Below are positions 40,892 through 50,866 of a DNA stretch of 64,000 bases, one piece after another; position 1 is the first letter of the stretch, and each line of letters opens with the position of its first letter. The notes beneath the pieces were generated by a model. That model saw only the letters and a list, made by a program, of their open reading frames with translations. It searched no databases and was not told the origin of the DNA. This DNA is from Mycolicibacterium pulveris (GTDB taxonomy: Bacteria > Actinomycetota > Actinomycetes > Mycobacteriales > Mycobacteriaceae), in assembly GCF_010725725.1 (NCBI RefSeq), contig NZ_AP022599.1, forward strand, positions 2,728,001 through 2,792,000, written 5' to 3'. The translations under genes were made by a program, and so were the position numbers.

Positions 40892-42109
40892 TCACGCGAC
40901 GCTGACGTGCCCGGCGGATTCGCCGATCGTGGCCCCGCGCTCGCCGATGATGGTGCGCATCAACGCCTTCTGCTCGCGGTCACCGCGGTCGGTGGCGCGT
41001 ACTCGGCCGCCGGGCGACACCGCCGCGGCCGCGCTGCGGGCCAGGTTCACCGGTAGACGCAGCAGCGGATACCACGGCGGCACGTAACGGGGCAGACCCA
41101 GCGCCTTCATGGTGCGGGGGCCGAGGAACCCGCTGGCGACCGAAAGGTGTTGCGCGCGGGCGATGCGGCGCCGCACGCTCGGCAGCGTGTCGAAATGCCA
41201 GCCCAACGGGTCATCGACCATCGGCATCGCCAACTGCTTGGACGACTCGTCGGGTTCGGCGAGAGCCCCCAGCGTGTGGTAAAGCACCCGGATGCTGTCG
41301 CGGAAGTCTCGGGGCAGCCACTCGTCTTCGACCCCCATCAGCCACCCGACATAGCGCGTCAGGTGTGCTATCGCCTCGTAGTCCTTGGGCCGCAACAGGA
41401 TTCCCATCCCGGCGACACCGACGGCGGGGGCGACCAGCGCGCCGACCAGCGTCGCGGCCATGTCGGTCTGGTTCACCGGAACACCCCACTCGTCAGCACG
41501 CCAGTCCGGCATCGCGCCCACGTGTCGGCGCACCAGCGAGTGGATGAACCGAACGCGAAGCGTGGCCTGATATCCCGAACCGAACACCTCGAGGCCGCCC
41601 TCGGCGATGACGTCCATCGCCCACTGCATGGTCTCGGCGAAGCGCTTGTTGGACCCTTTCTCCAGCGCACCGGTGCGCAGCAGCGTCTTGTTGAAGCCGG
41701 AGAACTGGTAGCCGCCCAGCAGCGACACGTCACGGGCGATGTACATGCCGTCGGCGCCCCCGCGGCGCAGCGCCCGCTGCCCGCGCTGCAGGGTTGCGCG
41801 GTCCACCCACGCGGGCACCGTCTCGACCTGTTCGAAGAACTCCCGCAACGGCGCAGGTGCCTCGGGCACGGAGTCGATGCCTTGGGCCAGCGCCCGGTCG
41901 AAAAGCGGCCGGGTCTCCTTCAAGCCCGCATCCGACATCCACGCGACGAGGTGGTCCATCGACGCGTCGCCGACGGTCAGTCGCTCACCGAGCCTGCACC
42001 ACTGCTCGGGCGTCGGTGCGCCGATGGCCAGCGCAGTCGCCATCAGCCGGATGGCCGCGGGCACCGGGCGCGGTCGCTGCGGATGACGCGCGGGGATGGG
42101 CCTGTTCAT
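40892..42109 (-). CDS. MpaB/rubber-oxygenase-like (DUF2236) protein
   Basis: About 405 residues. The DUF2236 pattern is visible: VSLLGGYQFSGFNKTLLRTG, then RVRFIHSLVRRHV (the R-x-x-x-x-H-x-x-V-R heme-ligand region) and VNQTDMAATLVGAL. The family includes latex-clearing oxygenase Lcp and fungal MpaB, heme b oxygenases acting on isoprenoid chains. The start is ATG 42109, preceded by GAAGGG about 10 bases upstream. A TTTTGAC/GTCAAAA inverted repeat overlaps the predicted transcription start. The substrate is unknown; a terpenoid or polyprenyl lipid is a reasonable guess. Confidence 0.8.
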   Translation of the reverse strand: MNRPIPARHPQRPRPVPAAIRLMATALAIGAPTPEQWCRLGERLTVGDASMDHLVAWMSDAGLKETRPLFDRALAQGIDSVPEAPAPLREFFEQVETVPAWVDRATLQRGQRALRRGGADGMYIARDVSLLGGYQFSGFNKTLLRTGALEKGSNKRFAETMQWAMDVIAEGGLEVFGSGYQATLRVRFIHSLVRRHVGAMPDWRADEWGVPVNQTDMAATLVGALVAPAVGVAGMGILLRPKDYEAIAHLTRYVGWLMGVEDEWLPRDFRDSIRVLYHTLGALAEPDESSKQLAMPMVDDPLGWHFDTLPSVRRRIARAQHLSVASGFLGPRTMKALGLPRYVPPWYPLLRLPVNLARSAAAAVSPGGRVRATDRGDREQKALMRTIIGERGATIGESAGHVSVA

Positions 42110-42133
42110 CGCGTTGGTATCCCTTCGACCACA

Positions 42134-42187
42134 TTTTGACAACGCCTATAGTCAAAAGCTATGCGGCGCCCGCACCGGTTGTCAAAA
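42134..42187 (-). promoter_or_regulatory. Promoter and candidate operator of the oxygenase gene
   Basis: On the minus strand TTGACA (42180-42185) and TAGCTT (42156-42161) form a -35/-10 pair with an 18-bp spacer. TTTTGAC (42134-42140) and GTCAAAA (42151-42157) are a perfect 7-bp inverted repeat around the predicted start; a third GTCAAAA (42181-42187) overlaps the -35. Three copies of one half-site suggest control by an unidentified repressor. Confidence 0.45.
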
Positions 42188-42257
42188 GGCACCTTTCACA
42201 GCTGATTCATAGCCATCTCATGTGTGGCACAGAGCCGACAGGGAGATGATCGACGCC

Positions 42258-42638
42258 ATGAGCGAACCAACATCCGAACCGACCACCACGCCCGTCGCAC
42301 CGCCGTCCCTGACGCCCGAGCCGGCGCGGCGCTCCCGGGTCACGTCGGCGGCCGCCTGGGTCGGCATCGTCGCCGGCGTCGTCTTCATCGTCGCGGTGAT
42401 CTTCTTCACCGGTTTCTTCCTCGGCGCACACTCCGGCAGGCACCACGACGGCCACCGCAGCCACCACGGCGACCGCGACTTCGGGATGTTTCATCGCGGC
42501 CCGCCGCCGATGTTCCCGATGGGACCGCGCGGTGAGTTCGGGCGCCCGCCGATGGGCCCGGGCGGCCCCATGGCGCCGCAATCCCCTGAGCAATCCCCGG
42601 CGTCGCCCGCGCCGACGACGCCACCTGCGCGCCCCTGA
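42258..42638 (+). CDS. Single-pass membrane protein with His- and Pro-rich tail
   Basis: About 126 residues. A cytosolic Thr/Pro-rich start precedes one transmembrane helix (AAWVGIVAGVVFIVAVIFFT). An external His-rich stretch (HSGRHHDGHRSHHGDRDFG) and a Pro/Met/Gly-rich tail follow. The histidines could bind metal, but no family is recognisable. GGAG lies 12 bases before ATG 42258; ATG 42246 is an in-frame alternative. It lies between the oxygenase and catalase genes. Confidence 0.65.
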   Translation: MSEPTSEPTTTPVAPPSLTPEPARRSRVTSAAAWVGIVAGVVFIVAVIFFTGFFLGAHSGRHHDGHRSHHGDRDFGMFHRGPPPMFPMGPRGEFGRPPMGPGGPMAPQSPEQSPASPAPTTPPARP

Positions 42639-42778
42639 CGTCACGTCGGGCCCGCGTTCCGCTCGAGTGGGCGAAACGCGGGTCCGACCCAGGTCAGGTT
42701 TGAAGTCGGGACGAAATGGGCAGGGGCTCTAGGAGGCGGCTCAGCCCCGATGCCGTCGACCCGAGGAGATCACCACCG

Positions 42779-44236
42779 ATGACCGAGAACTACACGACGA
42801 ACGACGCAGGCAACCCGGCCCCCAGCCTTGAGCATTCACTCACGGTCGGCCCGGACGGCCCGATTCTGCTGCAGGACCACTACCTGATCGAGCAGATGGC
42901 CAACTTCAACCGGGAGCGAATTCCCGAACGCCAACCGCACGCCAAAGGTGGCGGCGCGTTCGGTCAGTTCGAGGTGACGCAGGACGTCAGCAAGTTCACC
43001 AAGGCCGCGATGTTCCAGCCCGGCGCCAAGACCGAGATGATCGCGAGGTTCTCCACCGTCGCCGGCGAGCGCGGCAGCCCCGACACGTGGCGGGACCCAC
43101 GGGGTTTCGCGCTGAAGTTCTACACGCCGGAGGGGGTTCTCGACCTCGTCTGCAACAACACCCCGGTGTTCTTCATGCGTGACCCGATGAAGTTTCAGAA
43201 CTTCATCCGCAGTCAGAAGCGGATGCAGGCCACCAACCTGCGCGACCACCACATGCAGTGGGATTTCTGGACGCTGTCACCGGAATCTGCCCACCAGGTC
43301 ACCTGGTTGATGGGCGACCGCGGCATCCCGAAGACCTGGCGGCACATGAACGGCTACTCCAGCCACACCTACAGCTGGCTCAACGCCGCCGACGAGTTGT
43401 TCTGGGTCAAGTACCACTTCAAGACCGACCAGGGCATCGAGTTCCTCACCCAGGAGGAAGGCGACCGGCTGGCCGGCGAGGACGGCGACTACCACCAGCG
43501 CGACCTGTACACGTCCATTCAGGACGGCAACTTCCCCAGCTGGACGCTGCACGTGCAGATCATGCCGTTCGAGGAGGCCAAGACCTACCGGTTCAACCCG
43601 TTCGATCTGACCAAGGTGTGGCCGCACGGTGACTACCCGCTGCACGAGGTCGGCAAGATGACGCTGAACCGCAACGTCATCGACTACCACACCGAGATGG
43701 AGCAGTTGGCGTTCGAGCCGAACAACATCGTGCCCGGCACCGGCCTCAGCCCCGACAAGATGCTGCTGGCGCGGGGGTTCTCCTACGCCGACGCCCACCG
43801 CGCCCGGCTCGGCGTCAACTACAAGCAGATACCGGTCAACGAACCCAAGAACGACGTGCGGGCGTATTCGAAGGACGGCGCGATGCGCATCCGCAACGTC
43901 ACCGACCCGGTGTACGCGCCGAACTCGATGGGCGGTCCCGAGGTCGACCCGAAGCGCGCCGCCGAGGTGCACTGGGCGTCCGACGGCGAAATGGTGCGCA
44001 CGGCTTACACCTTGCGCCCCGATGACGACGACTGGGGTCAGGCCGGGACGCTGGTGCGCGAGGTACTCGACGACCAAGCTCGGGAACGCTTGGCCCACAA
44101 CATCATCGGGCACGTGTCGCAGGATGTGCGCGAGCCGGTGCTGTCGCGGGTGTTCGAGTACTTTACGAACGTCGATGCCGATCTTGGGAAGCGGGTCGAA
44201 GAGGGCGTGCGGGCCAAGCTGAACGGCGGCGGCTAG
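42779..44236 (+). CDS. Monofunctional heme catalase (small-subunit clade)
   Basis: A 485-residue protein that decomposes hydrogen peroxide. Active-site His54 ([12 protein letters not shown]), Asn127 (VCNNTPVFF) and heme-ligating Tyr336 ([11 protein letters not shown]) are all present. NADPH-binding-type residues occur around [13 protein letters not shown]. The length fits the ~480-residue small-subunit catalases. ATG 42779 is preceded by GAGGAG about 7 bases upstream. This is not KatG (no peroxidase duplication). It clusters with Ohr and the egt operon as an oxidative-stress group. Confidence 0.95.
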   Translation: MTENYTTNDAGNPAPSLEHSLTVGPDGPILLQDHYLIEQMANFNRERIPERQPHAKGGGAFGQFEVTQDVSKFTKAAMFQPGAKTEMIARFSTVAGERGSPDTWRDPRGFALKFYTPEGVLDLVCNNTPVFFMRDPMKFQNFIRSQKRMQATNLRDHHMQWDFWTLSPESAHQVTWLMGDRGIPKTWRHMNGYSSHTYSWLNAADELFWVKYHFKTDQGIEFLTQEEGDRLAGEDGDYHQRDLYTSIQDGNFPSWTLHVQIMPFEEAKTYRFNPFDLTKVWPHGDYPLHEVGKMTLNRNVIDYHTEMEQLAFEPNNIVPGTGLSPDKMLLARGFSYADAHRARLGVNYKQIPVNEPKNDVRAYSKDGAMRIRNVTDPVYAPNSMGGPEVDPKRAAEVHWASDGEMVRTAYTLRPDDDDWGQAGTLVREVLDDQARERLAHNIIGHVSQDVREPVLSRVFEYFTNVDADLGKRVEEGVRAKLNGGG

Positions 44237-44284
44237 AACGAGGGTGGTCTTGCCGTATGAACGTGGGCTGGCATGATCAGACCC

Positions 44285-44713
44285 ATGAGCATCGAAGTCG
44301 TTTTCACCCAGGAATCAACCGCAACCGGTGGCGGGCGCGAAGGCCACGTGAAGTCATCGACCGGCAAGATCGACCTGAACACCAACCACCCGAAGGAAAT
44401 GGGCGGCAGCGGTGAGGGCACCAATCCCGAGGAGTTGTTCTCGGCCGGTTACGCCGCCTGCTTCCTCGGTGCGCTGCGGTTGGTGGCCAAGAACAACGAC
44501 ATCAAGGTCGACGATGCCAGCGCGATCACCGCACAGGTCGGGTTCGGCAAGGATCCCGACGGCGGCTTCGCGATCAACGCCCATCTGATCGGCTACCTGC
44601 CCGGAATGGACCAGGCCGCCGCCGACGATCTGATGAAGAAGGCGCATGAGGTGTGCCCCTACTCGAAGGCCACCCGCAACAACATCGACGTCAAGCTGTC
44701 GGCCAAGGTCTGA
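44285..44713 (+). CDS. ohr: Organic hydroperoxide reductase (Ohr)
   Basis: A 142-residue OsmC/Ohr protein. The redox cysteines are Cys59 (GYAACFLGAL) and Cys124 (HEVCPYSKAT). The family reduces organic peroxides with lipoylated or mycothiol-type thiols. ATG 44285 matches the family N-terminus. Its stop overlaps the next start (TGATG), so the downstream sensor-domain protein is co-expressed. No MarR-type OhrR gene is adjacent. Confidence 0.92.
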   Translation: MSIEVVFTQESTATGGGREGHVKSSTGKIDLNTNHPKEMGGSGEGTNPEELFSAGYAACFLGALRLVAKNNDIKVDDASAITAQVGFGKDPDGGFAINAHLIGYLPGMDQAAADDLMKKAHEVCPYSKATRNNIDVKLSAKV

Positions 44714-45384
44714 TGCTGTCCCGGCGGACGCGCAGCGGCCGGGGAACGACGGTGGCCGCCGCGGTCGGCATCGGCCTCGTGGGGCTGTCGTTGGCGGCGC
44801 CGGTCGGCGCGCGTCCGTCCGACCCCGGCGTGGTCAACTATGCGGTGCTGCCCAAGGGCTCGGTCGGCAACATCGTCGGCACGACGATGCGGTTCGAATG
44901 GACCTACTCCGATCCGTTCCAGTCCTTCTACGTCGACAACCCCGCCTGCAACAACTGGGCCGACATCGGGCTGCCCGACGTCTACGCCGACCCCGACCTG
45001 GCGTCGTTCAACGGGGCGGTGACCCAGACGGCGCCGGACGACCAGAGCCACTTCGTCAAGCAGGCGGTCGGGGTGTACGCCACGAACGACGCCGCCGAGC
45101 GTGCCTTCCGCCGGGTCGTCGACCGCACCGTCGGCTGCAACGGGCAGACCACCGCGATGCACCTCGACAACCTCACCACGCAGGTGTGGACCTTCACCGG
45201 CGGGCCGGCCACCGCCACCGAGGCGGACTGGGTCAAGCAGGAGGCCGGCACCGACCGGCGCTGCTTCAACACCACGCGCAAGCGGGAAAATGTTTTGCTG
45301 CAAGCGAAAGTGTGCCAGTCCGGCAACGCCGGCCCCGCCGTGAACGTGCTGGCCGGAGCGATGCAGAACACGCTCGGCCAATAA
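44713..45384 (+). CDS. Secreted PknH-like sensor-domain protein
   Basis: A 223-residue protein. The signal peptide VAAAVGIGLVGLSLAAPVGA is cleaved near ARPSD. The mature domain resembles the extracellular sensor domain of PknH and lipoprotein relatives (PF14032): four Cys in CNNWADIG, RTVGCNGQ, RRCFNTT and AKVCQSG that would make two disulfides, and a final VLAGAMQNTL helix. No kinase domain is attached. ATG 44713 overlaps the ohr stop. The ligand is unknown. Confidence 0.75.
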   Translation: MLSRRTRSGRGTTVAAAVGIGLVGLSLAAPVGARPSDPGVVNYAVLPKGSVGNIVGTTMRFEWTYSDPFQSFYVDNPACNNWADIGLPDVYADPDLASFNGAVTQTAPDDQSHFVKQAVGVYATNDAAERAFRRVVDRTVGCNGQTTAMHLDNLTTQVWTFTGGPATATEADWVKQEAGTDRRCFNTTRKRENVLLQAKVCQSGNAGPAVNVLAGAMQNTLGQ

Positions 45385-45497
45385 TCCCGGTGCTCGCCTA
45401 ACCGACCGTTCACAAAAATGGGCTCGGGTTTTGTCGGAGGGCTCACCCAAGATGGTCTGAAGGCCGCGATCGCGCCGGACCCGGAAGGGGATGGGAC

Positions 45498-46775
45498 ATG
45501 ACCTTGACCATCACATCCGAGGTGGGCGACGCGCGCACCGGATCCCCCGAGCTCACCAGCGCCGCCGGCGCGGCGCTGCACGTCGGGCCGAGCTGTCTGC
45601 GCGACGGCGACGTGGGCCGGGTCGGGCTGGAGGTCGAGGCGCACTGCTTTGACCCGGCCGATCCGATGCGACGGCCGAGTTGGGCCGAACTCACCGACGT
45701 CATCGCCGACCTTCCGGCGCTGCCCGGCGGCAGCACGGTGACCGTGGAACCCGGCGGCGCCGTCGAACTGTCCGGCCCGCCGATCGACGGCGCGCCTGCG
45801 GCCATCACCGCGATGGCGGCCGACCGCGCCGTGCTGCTCGAGGCCTTCGCTGATGCCGGGCTCGGGCTGATCCTGCTGGGTGCCGATCCGCTGCGGCCCG
45901 CCCAGCGGGTCAACCCCGGTGCCCGCTACGCGGCCATGGAGACGTTCTTCGATGCCAGCCGGACCGGCGCGGCCGGCGCGGCGATGATGACGTCGACGGC
46001 GTCGGTGCAGGTCAACCTCGACGCCGGACCACGGGACGGCTGGGCCGAACGGGTGCGGCTGGCCCATGCGCTGGGCCCGACGATGGTCGCCGTCGCCGCC
46101 AACTCCCCGCTGCTCGCCGGCAGGTTCTCCGGGTGGCGCTCGGCGCGCCAGCACGTGTGGAGCCAACTGGACTCCGCACGCTGCGGCCCGGTGCTCGGCG
46201 TCAACGGCGACGACCCGGCCAGCGACTGGGCGCGGTATGCGCTCAAGGCGCCGGTGATGCTGCTGCACACCCCGCAGATCGTTCCGGTGACCCAGTGGGT
46301 GCCGTTCGCCGACTGGGCCGACGGCCGGGTGCTGCTCGGCGACCGCAGGCCCACCGAAGCCGACCTCGACTACCACCTGACCACGCTGTTCCCGCCGGTG
46401 CGTCCGCGGCAGTGGCTGGAGATCCGCTACCTCGACAGCGTGCCCGACGCGGTCTGGCCCGCCGTGGTGTTCACGCTCGTCACGCTGCTCGACGATCCGG
46501 CGGCGGCGGCCGTGGCGACCGAGGCCACCAAGCCGGTCGCCACCGCCTGGGATCGGGCCGCGCAACTCGGCCTCGGCGATCGTCGGTTACAGCAGGCCGC
46601 GCTGCGGTGCGTGACGGCCGCCGCCGAACGGGCACCGGCCGAACTCGCGGAATCGATGCACCGGTTGGTGCGTTCGGTCGAACAGGGACGGTCCCCGGCA
46701 GACGACTTCGCCGATGCGGCCGTCGAACACGGGATCGCTCCCGCGGTCGCGGAACTGGCGCAAGGGGAGATGTGA
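45498..46775 (+). CDS. egtA: Glutamate-cysteine ligase of ergothioneine synthesis
   Basis: A 425-residue GCS2-type ATP-dependent ligase that makes gamma-glutamylcysteine, the sulfur donor for EgtB. Metal/ATP-site residues lie in [14 protein letters not shown] and [13 protein letters not shown] 45498 has GGAAGGGG upstream. It is the first of five genes with 4-base or smaller overlaps (egtA-B-C-D-E), identical in order to M. tuberculosis Rv3704c-Rv3700c. The GTGA overlap with egtB indicates coupled translation. Confidence 0.95.
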   Translation: MTLTITSEVGDARTGSPELTSAAGAALHVGPSCLRDGDVGRVGLEVEAHCFDPADPMRRPSWAELTDVIADLPALPGGSTVTVEPGGAVELSGPPIDGAPAAITAMAADRAVLLEAFADAGLGLILLGADPLRPAQRVNPGARYAAMETFFDASRTGAAGAAMMTSTASVQVNLDAGPRDGWAERVRLAHALGPTMVAVAANSPLLAGRFSGWRSARQHVWSQLDSARCGPVLGVNGDDPASDWARYALKAPVMLLHTPQIVPVTQWVPFADWADGRVLLGDRRPTEADLDYHLTTLFPPVRPRQWLEIRYLDSVPDAVWPAVVFTLVTLLDDPAAAAVATEATKPVATAWDRAAQLGLGDRRLQQAALRCVTAAAERAPAELAESMHRLVRSVEQGRSPADDFADAAVEHGIAPAVAELAQGEM

Positions 46776-48073
46776 CCGGTCGAGAACAACTCGCGCGCGA
46801 GCTGACGGCGGCCAGGGACCGCACGCTGCGGCTGGTCGACTTCGACGACGCCGAACTCGGCCGCCAGTACCACCCGTTGATGAGCCCGCTGGTGTGGGAC
46901 CTCGCGCACATCGGTCAGCAGGAAGAGCTGTGGCTGTTGCGCGACGGCAACCCCGACCGGCCCGGCATGTTGGCCCCCGAGGTGGAACGTCTCTACGACG
47001 CGTTCGTGCATCCCCGCGCCGGCCGCGCCGACCTCCCGCTGCTGCCGCCGACCGACGCCCGCGCCTACTGCCGCACGGTGCGCGACAAGGCGCTCGACGT
47101 GCTCGACGCGCTGCCCGACGACGGTTCCGATCCGGGGGCGGCGTTCAACTTCGGCCTGGTGATCAGCCACGAGAACCAGCACGACGAGACGATGTTGCAG
47201 GCGCTGAACCTGCGGGTCGGGGCGCCACTGCTGGACGCGGGCGCACCGCTGCCCGCCGGCCGTGCCGGTGTCGCGGGCACCTCGGTGCTGGTGCCCGGCG
47301 GTGCGTTTGTGCTCGGCGTCGACGCCGCCACCGAACCGCACTCACTGGACAACGAACGCCCCGCGCACGTCGTCGACGTGCCGTCCTTCCGGATCGGGCG
47401 GGTGCCGGTCACCAACGGCGAGTGGCAACAGTTCCTCGACGACGGCGGCTACGACGAACCCCGGTGGTGGTCGCGGGCCGGCTGGGCACACCGCGTGCAG
47501 GCCGGGCTGCGGGCACCGCAGTTCTGGAACCCCGACGGCACCCGCATCCGATTCGGCCACGTCGAGGCCATCCCCGCCGACGAGCCCGTCCAGCACGTCA
47601 CGTACTTCGAGGCCGAGGCGTACGCGGCGTGGGCGGGCGCGCGGCTGCCGACCGAGGTGGAGTGGGAGAAGGCCTGCGCCTGGGATCCCGCGCTGGGCGC
47701 ACGGCGGCGCTACCCGTGGGGCGCCTCGGAGCCGACCGCGCACCTGGCCAACCTCGGCGGCGACGCGCTGCGACCCGCGCCGGTCGGGGCGTATCCCGCC
47801 GGCGCATCGGCCTACGGCGCCGAACAGATGCTCGGCGACGTGTGGGAGTGGACCACCTCCCCGCTGCGGGCCTGGCCCGGCTTCACACCGATGATCTACG
47901 AGCGCTACTCGCAGCCGTTCTTCGACGGCGACTACAAGGTGCTGCGCGGCGGGTCGTGGGCGGTGGCGGCCAACATCCTGCGCCCCAGCTTCCGCAATTG
48001 GGATCATCCGATCCGGCGCCAGATCTTCGCCGGCGTGCGCCTGGCGTGGTCCGTTGAGGAGGGTCAAGCCTGA
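46772..48073 (+). CDS. egtB: Hercynine oxygenase (sulfoxide synthase)
   Basis: A 433-residue non-heme iron enzyme joining hercynine and gamma-glutamylcysteine as a sulfoxide. The DinB-like N-terminal domain supplies the iron ligands His46 (LAHIGQQEE), His133 and His137 (SHENQHDET). The C-terminal FGE-sulfatase domain (about 180-430) includes [20 protein letters not shown] and [11 protein letters not shown]; the active-site Tyr lies in the [11 protein letters not shown] region. GTG 46772 overlaps egtA; the stop overlaps egtC. Confidence 0.96.
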   Translation: MTGREQLARELTAARDRTLRLVDFDDAELGRQYHPLMSPLVWDLAHIGQQEELWLLRDGNPDRPGMLAPEVERLYDAFVHPRAGRADLPLLPPTDARAYCRTVRDKALDVLDALPDDGSDPGAAFNFGLVISHENQHDETMLQALNLRVGAPLLDAGAPLPAGRAGVAGTSVLVPGGAFVLGVDAATEPHSLDNERPAHVVDVPSFRIGRVPVTNGEWQQFLDDGGYDEPRWWSRAGWAHRVQAGLRAPQFWNPDGTRIRFGHVEAIPADEPVQHVTYFEAEAYAAWAGARLPTEVEWEKACAWDPALGARRRYPWGASEPTAHLANLGGDALRPAPVGAYPAGASAYGAEQMLGDVWEWTTSPLRAWPGFTPMIYERYSQPFFDGDYKVLRGGSWAVAANILRPSFRNWDHPIRRQIFAGVRLAWSVEEGQA

Positions 48074-48780
48074 TGTGCCGGCACCTGGGCTGGCTCGGCG
48101 ACCCGGTGTCGGTGGCCTCGCTGGTGCTGGATCCCGCCAACGGCCTGCTGGTGCAGTCGTATGCGCCGCGCCGCCAGAAGCACGGCTTGATGAACGCCGA
48201 CGGGTGGGGCGTCGGGTTCTTCTCATCGGATGTGCCCGACGGCACGCCCCGCCGGTGGCGCAGCGCCACCCCGCTGTGGGGCGACGCGTCGTTCGCGTCG
48301 ATGGCACCCGCGTTGCGTGGCGGCTGCATCGTGGCGGCCGTCCGGTCGGCCAGCATCGGCATGCCGATCGAAGCGACGGCGTCCGCGCCGTTCACCGACG
48401 GGACATGGCTGCTGTCGCACAACGGGCTGGTCGCCCGCGACGTGCTGCCGTTGTCGCGGCACGCCGAGTCCACCAACGACAGCGCGCTGCTGGCGGCGCT
48501 GATCTTCGAGCGCGGCCTCGACCGGCTCACCGACACCCTGGCGAAGGTCGCCGCGGCGGACCCCAACGCACGGCTGAACATCTTGGCGGGCAACGGTTCT
48601 CGCCTGATCGCCACCACATGGGGTGACACGTTGTCGGTGTTACGCCGAGACGACGGCACCGTGCTGGCCAGCGAACCCTACGATGACGACCCGCGCTGGC
48701 AGGAACTGCCGGATCGGCACCTGATCTCGGTCGTCGCCGGCGCTGACATCGAACTGATTCCGCTGAAAGGATCGTCGTGA
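48073..48780 (+). CDS. egtC: Gamma-glutamyl hercynylcysteine sulfoxide hydrolase
   Basis: A 235-residue class II glutamine-amidotransferase-fold (Ntn) hydrolase that removes the gamma-glutamyl group from the EgtB product. The nucleophile is Cys2 exposed after Met removal ([11 protein letters not shown]). Glutamine-site elements are [17 protein letters not shown] and [10 protein letters not shown] 48073 shares one base with the egtB TGA, and the stop overlaps the egtD GTG. Confidence 0.95.
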   Translation: MCRHLGWLGDPVSVASLVLDPANGLLVQSYAPRRQKHGLMNADGWGVGFFSSDVPDGTPRRWRSATPLWGDASFASMAPALRGGCIVAAVRSASIGMPIEATASAPFTDGTWLLSHNGLVARDVLPLSRHAESTNDSALLAALIFERGLDRLTDTLAKVAAADPNARLNILAGNGSRLIATTWGDTLSVLRRDDGTVLASEPYDDDPRWQELPDRHLISVVAGADIELIPLKGSS

Positions 48781-49742
48781 CCCTCTCGCTGTCCAACCAC
48801 CTGCCGGCGAACTCGGCCGCGCGAGCGCTGCGCCGGGATGTGCTCGACGGGCTGACTCAGACGCCGAAAGCGTTGCCTCCCAAATTGTTCTACGATTCGA
48901 TCGGCAGTGAGCTGTTCGACCAGATCACGCGGCTGCCGGAGTACTACCCGACACGCACCGAAGCGCAGATCCTGCGGGCCCGGTCCGCCGAGATCGCCGA
49001 GGCCTCGGGCGCAGACACCCTGGTGGAGCTGGGCAGCGGCACCTCCGAAAAGACCCGCATGCTTTTGGATGCGTTGCGCGACGGGGGAACTCTGCGGCGG
49101 TTCGTTCCTTTCGACGTAGACGCCGGCGTGCTGAACGCCGCTGGGGCGGCGATCCAGAAGGAGTATCCGGGCGTCGAGGTCGACGCGGTGTGCGGCGACT
49201 TCGAGGAGCACCTCGGCGAGATACCCCGGGTCGGGCGGCGCCTGATCGCCTTCCTCGGCTCGACCATCGGCAACCTGACACCGCAACCGCGCGCGCGGTT
49301 CCTGACCACGTTGGCGCAGACGATGCGGCCCGGTGACAGCCTGCTGCTGGGTACCGATCTGGTGAAGGACACCGAACGCCTGGTGCGCGCCTACGACGAC
49401 AGCGCCGGCGTGACGGCCCGGTTCAACCGCAACGTGCTCGCGGTGATCAACCGCGAACTCGACGCCGACTTCGACCTGCAGGCGTTCGACCACGTCGCGC
49501 GGTTCAACGCCGAGGAGGAACGCATCGAGATGTGGCTGCGCGCCCGCGGTGCGCAGCGGGTGTATGTGCGCGAACTGGACTTGACGGTGGACTTCACCGA
49601 CGACGAGGAGATGCTCACCGAGGTGTCGTGCAAGTTCCGTCCCGACGGGATCGCCGCGGAGCTGGCCGCGGCCGGTCTGCGGCGCACCCATTGGTGGACC
49701 GACCCCGCGGGCGACTTCGGCCTGTCGCTGTCGACCAAATGA
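48777..49742 (+). CDS. egtD: L-histidine N-alpha-methyltransferase
   Basis: A 321-residue SAM-dependent enzyme that trimethylates histidine to hercynine, the first step of the pathway. The SAM loop is [19 protein letters not shown]. The histidine pocket includes [10 protein letters not shown] near the N-terminus and the late segment [17 protein letters not shown] 48777 overlaps egtC. Phosphorylation by PknD is reported for the M. tuberculosis enzyme; nothing here tests that. Confidence 0.95.
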   Translation: MTLSLSNHLPANSAARALRRDVLDGLTQTPKALPPKLFYDSIGSELFDQITRLPEYYPTRTEAQILRARSAEIAEASGADTLVELGSGTSEKTRMLLDALRDGGTLRRFVPFDVDAGVLNAAGAAIQKEYPGVEVDAVCGDFEEHLGEIPRVGRRLIAFLGSTIGNLTPQPRARFLTTLAQTMRPGDSLLLGTDLVKDTERLVRAYDDSAGVTARFNRNVLAVINRELDADFDLQAFDHVARFNAEEERIEMWLRARGAQRVYVRELDLTVDFTDDEEMLTEVSCKFRPDGIAAELAAAGLRRTHWWTDPAGDFGLSLSTK

Positions 49743-50866
49743 GCCTCGGCGAGCAGTGGCGGTCGGCGCGGCCAAAGGTCGCCGGCCTGCATCTGGACAG
49801 CGCGGCGTGCTCACGGCAGAGCTTCGCGGTCCTCGACGCCACCGCGCGGCACGCGCGGCACGAGGCCGAGGTCGGCGGATACGTCGCCGCCGAGGCGGCG
49901 GCGCCGGTGCTGGACGCCGGCCGCGCCGCCGTCGCCGCCCTGACCGGCCTGCCCGCCGACCATGTCGTGTTCACCACCGGCGCCAACCACGCTCTGGATC
50001 TGCTGCTGTCCAGCTGGCCGGGGGAGCGCACCGTGGCCTGCCTGCCCGGTGAGTACGGGCCCAACCTGGCGATCATGGCCGCCAACGGCTTTGACGTGCG
50101 GGCCCTGCCCGTCGACGGCCACGGCCGGCTCGACGTCGACACCGCCGCGCGCCAGCTGGGTGTCGGCCCGCCAGCCGTCGTGCATCTCACCGCGCTGGCC
50201 AGCCACCGCGGCCTGAAGCAGCCGCTGGCCGCGCTGGCCGACGTGTGCCGAGATCTCGGCGCTGCGTTGGTCGTCGACGCCGCTCAAGCCCTCGGCCACC
50301 TTGACTGCGCGGTGCGCCCCGCGGCCATCTACAGCTCCTCACGCAAGTGGCTTGCCGGGCCGCGCGGCGTCGGGGTGCTCGCTCTTCACCCGGACCTCGC
50401 GTCGCGTCTGCGGCCACGGCTGCCGCCCCCGGAATGGAACCTGTCGCTGACGGTGATCGAGCGCCTCCAGCACGGCGAGGCCAATGTGGCTGGCCGCGTG
50501 GGCTTTTCGGTCGCTGTCGGCGAGCACCTGGCTGCCGGAGCCGAGCAGATGCGCGCCCGGCTCGCCGAAATCGGCCGGTGGACCAGGGAAGCGCTCAACG
50601 ACGTGCCCGGGTGGCGGGTGGTCGAACCGCTCGACGAGCCGACCGCGATCACCACCCTGACCCCTACCGGCGGCGCCGACCCGCAGAAGGTGCGGGCATG
50701 GCTGATCGACGAGCGGGGGGTGGTCACCACCTGTGCCGAGGTGCAGCGGGCGCCGTTCGAGCTGACCGCTCCGGTGCTGCGGGCGTCACCGCATATCGAC
50801 GTCACCCGCGACGAGCTGGCCCAGTTCGCCGAGGCGCTGGCCGACGCGACCGCCGAGGCAGGTTAG
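49739..50866 (+). CDS. egtE: Ergothioneine C-S lyase (PLP-dependent)
   Basis: A 375-residue NifS/SufS-like fold-type I enzyme that cleaves hercynylcysteine sulfoxide to ergothioneine. The PLP lysine lies in [13 protein letters not shown]; the PLP-anchoring Asp/His region is [13 protein letters not shown]. It is the last gene of the egt operon. Its TAG overlaps the TAA of the convergent LuxR-type regulator (4-base overlap of the coding ends), leaving no room for a terminator between them. Confidence 0.93.
   Translation: MSLGEQWRSARPKVAGLHLDSAACSRQSFAVLDATARHARHEAEVGGYVAAEAAAPVLDAGRAAVAALTGLPADHVVFTTGANHALDLLLSSWPGERTVACLPGEYGPNLAIMAANGFDVRALPVDGHGRLDVDTAARQLGVGPPAVVHLTALASHRGLKQPLAALADVCRDLGAALVVDAAQALGHLDCAVRPAAIYSSSRKWLAGPRGVGVLALHPDLASRLRPRLPPPEWNLSLTVIERLQHGEANVAGRVGFSVAVGEHLAAGAEQMRARLAEIGRWTREALNDVPGWRVVEPLDEPTAITTLTPTGGADPQKVRAWLIDERGVVTTCAEVQRAPFELTAPVLRASPHIDVTRDELAQFAEALADATAEAG

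Noticed and set aside
45385..45497. ACAAAA/TTTTGT hairpin before egtA as a terminator
   Set aside because: The stem is only 6 bp of A/T pairs with a long loop; too weak to call.
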